A DNA stretch of 64,000 nt from Burhinus oedicnemus (Eukaryota; Chordata; Aves; Charadriiformes; Burhinidae). Made by a program: the position numbers and the translations under genes. Within the stretch, counting starts at the first letter, position 1. Every line of letters begins with the position of its first letter. Below, in pieces: positions 61,801 to 64,000 of this stretch. Location: contig VFFE01007081.1 of NCBI GenBank assembly GCA_008921705.1, forward strand, positions 2,099,965 to 2,163,964, in the 5' to 3' direction. A model generated the notes under the pieces. The model did no database searches, had not been told where the DNA came from, and worked only from the letters and a program-made list of their open reading frames with translations.

Positions 61801-64000
61801 TACTGTTAGTATATGCCAGTTAAACCTCCCGTCTCCTTAAAGCCTTCCACTTGCTGCTCCCCTGGTGGACATCATGACTGCACTAATCTTGAAAAGATAT
61901 TTTTAGGGGTTTTTTTCTAAATGATGACTGAGCTGTGGGAAGCAAACTGTGTCAGAACTAACCTCTACACTGGATAGATACATCTTTAACAACTTACTGA
62001 AAATGTGATAGATGTGCCCCAAATGGATCCTATGAACATTTTTACCAAGAGAAACTCAGTTCATGTTTTGCAAAGCAGTAGCCCTTGCTATGATCAAAAC
62101 ATGATCTTTTTACACATACTGTGCTAGTAAGTGTCAGTATTTTATCCTTAAAGGAGAGACAAACATTTTTCACTATTTTACAGTGCAAGTGTCTTTCCCT
62201 CCTTGTGGATGATAGCTTGCAGGTGGACCATGTTCCCATAGGATGGATTTGGCCCATGAGCCAGGGGATTGGTAGGCACTTTGGGATTCAGCCGGGGCAG
62301 ACATGGGAGGTGGCTGACGTGGTGCATGTGGGGCAGTCTCTCCACAAACAGCACAGTGGGGGTCCCGTCCACGTGCCTGGTGTGGGACTGTCTCTACAAG
62401 CACAGCTGGGGCTTGCCAGCTCACCCACATAAGGTGGAAGCAAATAAGTCTGATACTGAAAGTGGTCACTTTGCCTCCCTTTACAGGCAGCCTAGATACA
62501 GCTATGTGCCCATCAGCATACTTCTTCTTTCCATGCTTTATCTTGGCCAGTGATATTTCACACTCAACCAAGGGATTGGCTAAATTAAAACACCAAGCAA
62601 AGGTGTGTCTGTGTGCCTGCTCATCTTTCTCCATCCCTATTCAACAGTCCACATTCTGTCCAAAGTGCAGCATGGAGAGGTTGTCTAACCAGGGTCTTGC
62701 TCAGACCACCCTGTGCCTGGGTGTTCAGTGAGCAGCTTCACATGAAACACGGAGAGGGAGTGGTTGTTCCCACATTGGCTTTGCTTCAGGATGTGATGAA
62801 GAGGTTTATGTTGGGAAAAGCATATCAACATGGGTTAGAAACATTCATGGCACCACTCTGTCCAGCCCCGCTTATGCTTACTGCGCCTTCATAAATATTT
62901 TTCAAAAGCAGCCTGTGTCAATGGAAAACGGCTCCCTTATATCAGGAGGCTTGATCTCAATTGTTTTCATGGAGCTAGGCATTCAGTCTAGTCACTTGTC
63001 CAGAACAACTCAGCAGAAAATGTGGTATCACGTCAAAAAGCCATTTCCTGGTAACGTGGCATCTTCTTTGGCAAAAGCTTCTTAAAACAAACAAAAAAGG
63101 CACAACAGATAAATTTCTCAATTCCAGGCATGGTTTAGACCATATCTGCCAGACAGCAAGCGCTATTGGTCACACAGAAAGTGACTTTCCCTTCCTTCCT
63201 TATTCCTGCTCCAAGGCCCTGCACACACTCTATGTGTGTTTACAGATACAGCTCTGTGATTACTTTGGAAGTGCAAAATACTTGGCGTAAGGGATTGTGA
63301 CAGAGTTTCCTTGGCTCTGACAAGTCTCCCCAGTGCCTTCAGCTTTAGCTAGCCCAAAACAAAATCTTTGCTTCAAAGTACCACTCAGTTTTTCAGCAAT
63401 GAAACCACCATCTCAGATGGTGCTCTCTGTTGTCGCCTAACCATCCCACCTGCTGCCTTCAGGATTTAGGAAGGAGGCTAGGGGGAGAATGCAAATGTAC
63501 ATCTGGAATTGGTATTGGGATTCCTGGCTTTGATTAGTCCTTTGTGGAGTTCTGTCAACCAGCCAGTTGTCTGGGTGTGAGTGAGTGGTCTTCCCTGGCC
63601 ATTTCAGCGTGAACCGTTAATCAGCAACTGTGTGGAATACAGCCTGGTCCTTTAGAGATGACCTTGTGCTGGGATTTAAGGTTATTTGTTGTTTTGTATG
63701 TTTTGCACTGTCTTCCTTCCCTTTTCTACTACCTACCCACTCCTGCTTCTTCTGGCTCCAGCTAAACCTGTGTTGGGCAACTCAAGCTTGTTTGTTACTG
63801 AGCTCAGGACTGCTCAGGCCTTTTGCAAGAGCTCCACACGATGTATGCATGGTGCTGGTGAATGAAGAGTTTTGTATTGGAACATTAATTACCGAGGGGC
63901 CTGGCGCAGAGCAGGAAATACAAGTCTTTTTCTTACATAAACATTTTCAGTTTGGGTTGGCTAAATACCTGGATACCGATTCTCTATGGGTTGGGATCCT

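Larger units (their letters stand above)
48661..64000. other. Intergenic or non-coding flank, no gene recognised
   Basis: 15 kb without a recognised protein-coding exon or CR1/LTR copy. Minor structures are an A-rich run at 51009-51048, two ACGGAGTGAAAAC copies 28 bp apart (58821-58833 and 58849-58861), a short CA-rich stretch near 59394-59418, and a weak MIR-like stretch near 59440-59530. All open frames, including 62173-62634 (153 aa, minus), lack recognisable domains. If the CpG island is a promoter, this stretch may hold the first intron of that transcript. I searched for the start of TAB2 (MAQGSHQIDFQ...) and did not find it. Confidence 0.5.

Noticed and set aside
62173..62634. 153-aa minus-strand open frame
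   Set aside because: No family recognised. The composition changes along its length and no splice or promoter context is visible.
48661..64000. Search for a TAB2 coding exon
   Set aside because: No match to the TAB2 N-terminus or zinc finger was seen in any frame. The link to TAB2 rests only on synteny.
1..64000. CRISPR arrays, operons, phage or plasmid features, tRNA or rRNA genes
   Set aside because: None were seen. The spliced gene, CR1 elements and base composition indicate a bird chromosome, and no cloverleaf or regular repeat-spacer array was recognised.

Overview
This is a vertebrate nuclear window, almost certainly from a bird. It has spliced coding exons with consensus GT/AG borders and long introns. 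It carries several 5'-truncated CR1 LINE copies whose 3' ends show the bird-type TCATAGAATCATAGAAT or CACAGAATCACAGAATCAC termini, and one solo LTR of an avian endogenous retrovirus. No bacterial or viral operon structure is present. The species cannot be determined.

The only protein-coding gene I can support is UST, uronyl (chondroitin/dermatan sulfate) 2-O-sulfotransferase, on the + strand. Its last three coding exons are present at 4016-4113, 6344-6501 and 37383-37666. Their phases join exactly (32 codons + 2 nt; 1 nt + 52 codons + 1 nt; 2 nt + 93 codons + stop). Together they encode about 179 C-terminal residues of a protein that is about 406 residues in mammals. The 5' exons (membrane anchor, PAPS-binding loops) lie to the left of the window. 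The first intron is 2.2 kb and the second about 30.9 kb.

Layout: 1-4015 is the end of the upstream UST intron, with a 1.45 kb antisense CR1 (1582-3030). 4016-6501 holds two exons and a short intron. 6502-37382 is one large intron. It contains an (AAAT)n microsatellite, an ancient sense CR1-like LINE relic (about 17.1-17.5 kb), a repeat cluster of three antisense CR1 pieces plus a solo LTR (23.5-26.3 kb), and a small CpG-rich patch followed by a 38-nt A run (32.3-32.8 kb). 37383-37666 is the terminal exon, followed by a 3' UTR of unknown length. 37.7-64 kb is intergenic or UTR sequence with a sense CR1 (42.4-42.8 kb), a possible MIR-type SINE relic (43.2 kb) and a strong CpG island (48.15-48.65 kb) that is the best promoter candidate in the window. 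In mammals TAB2 lies downstream of UST on the same strand, so the island could be a distal TAB2 or lncRNA promoter, but no TAB2 coding exon is visible.

I did not find a previously undescribed biological system. The items most worth a second look are the orphan CpG island, the CpG/poly(A) patch inside the large UST intron, the CR1/LTR cluster, a near-identical inverted CR1 pair, two perfect hairpins, and an AT-rich block with homeodomain and octamer motifs that may be a conserved enhancer.
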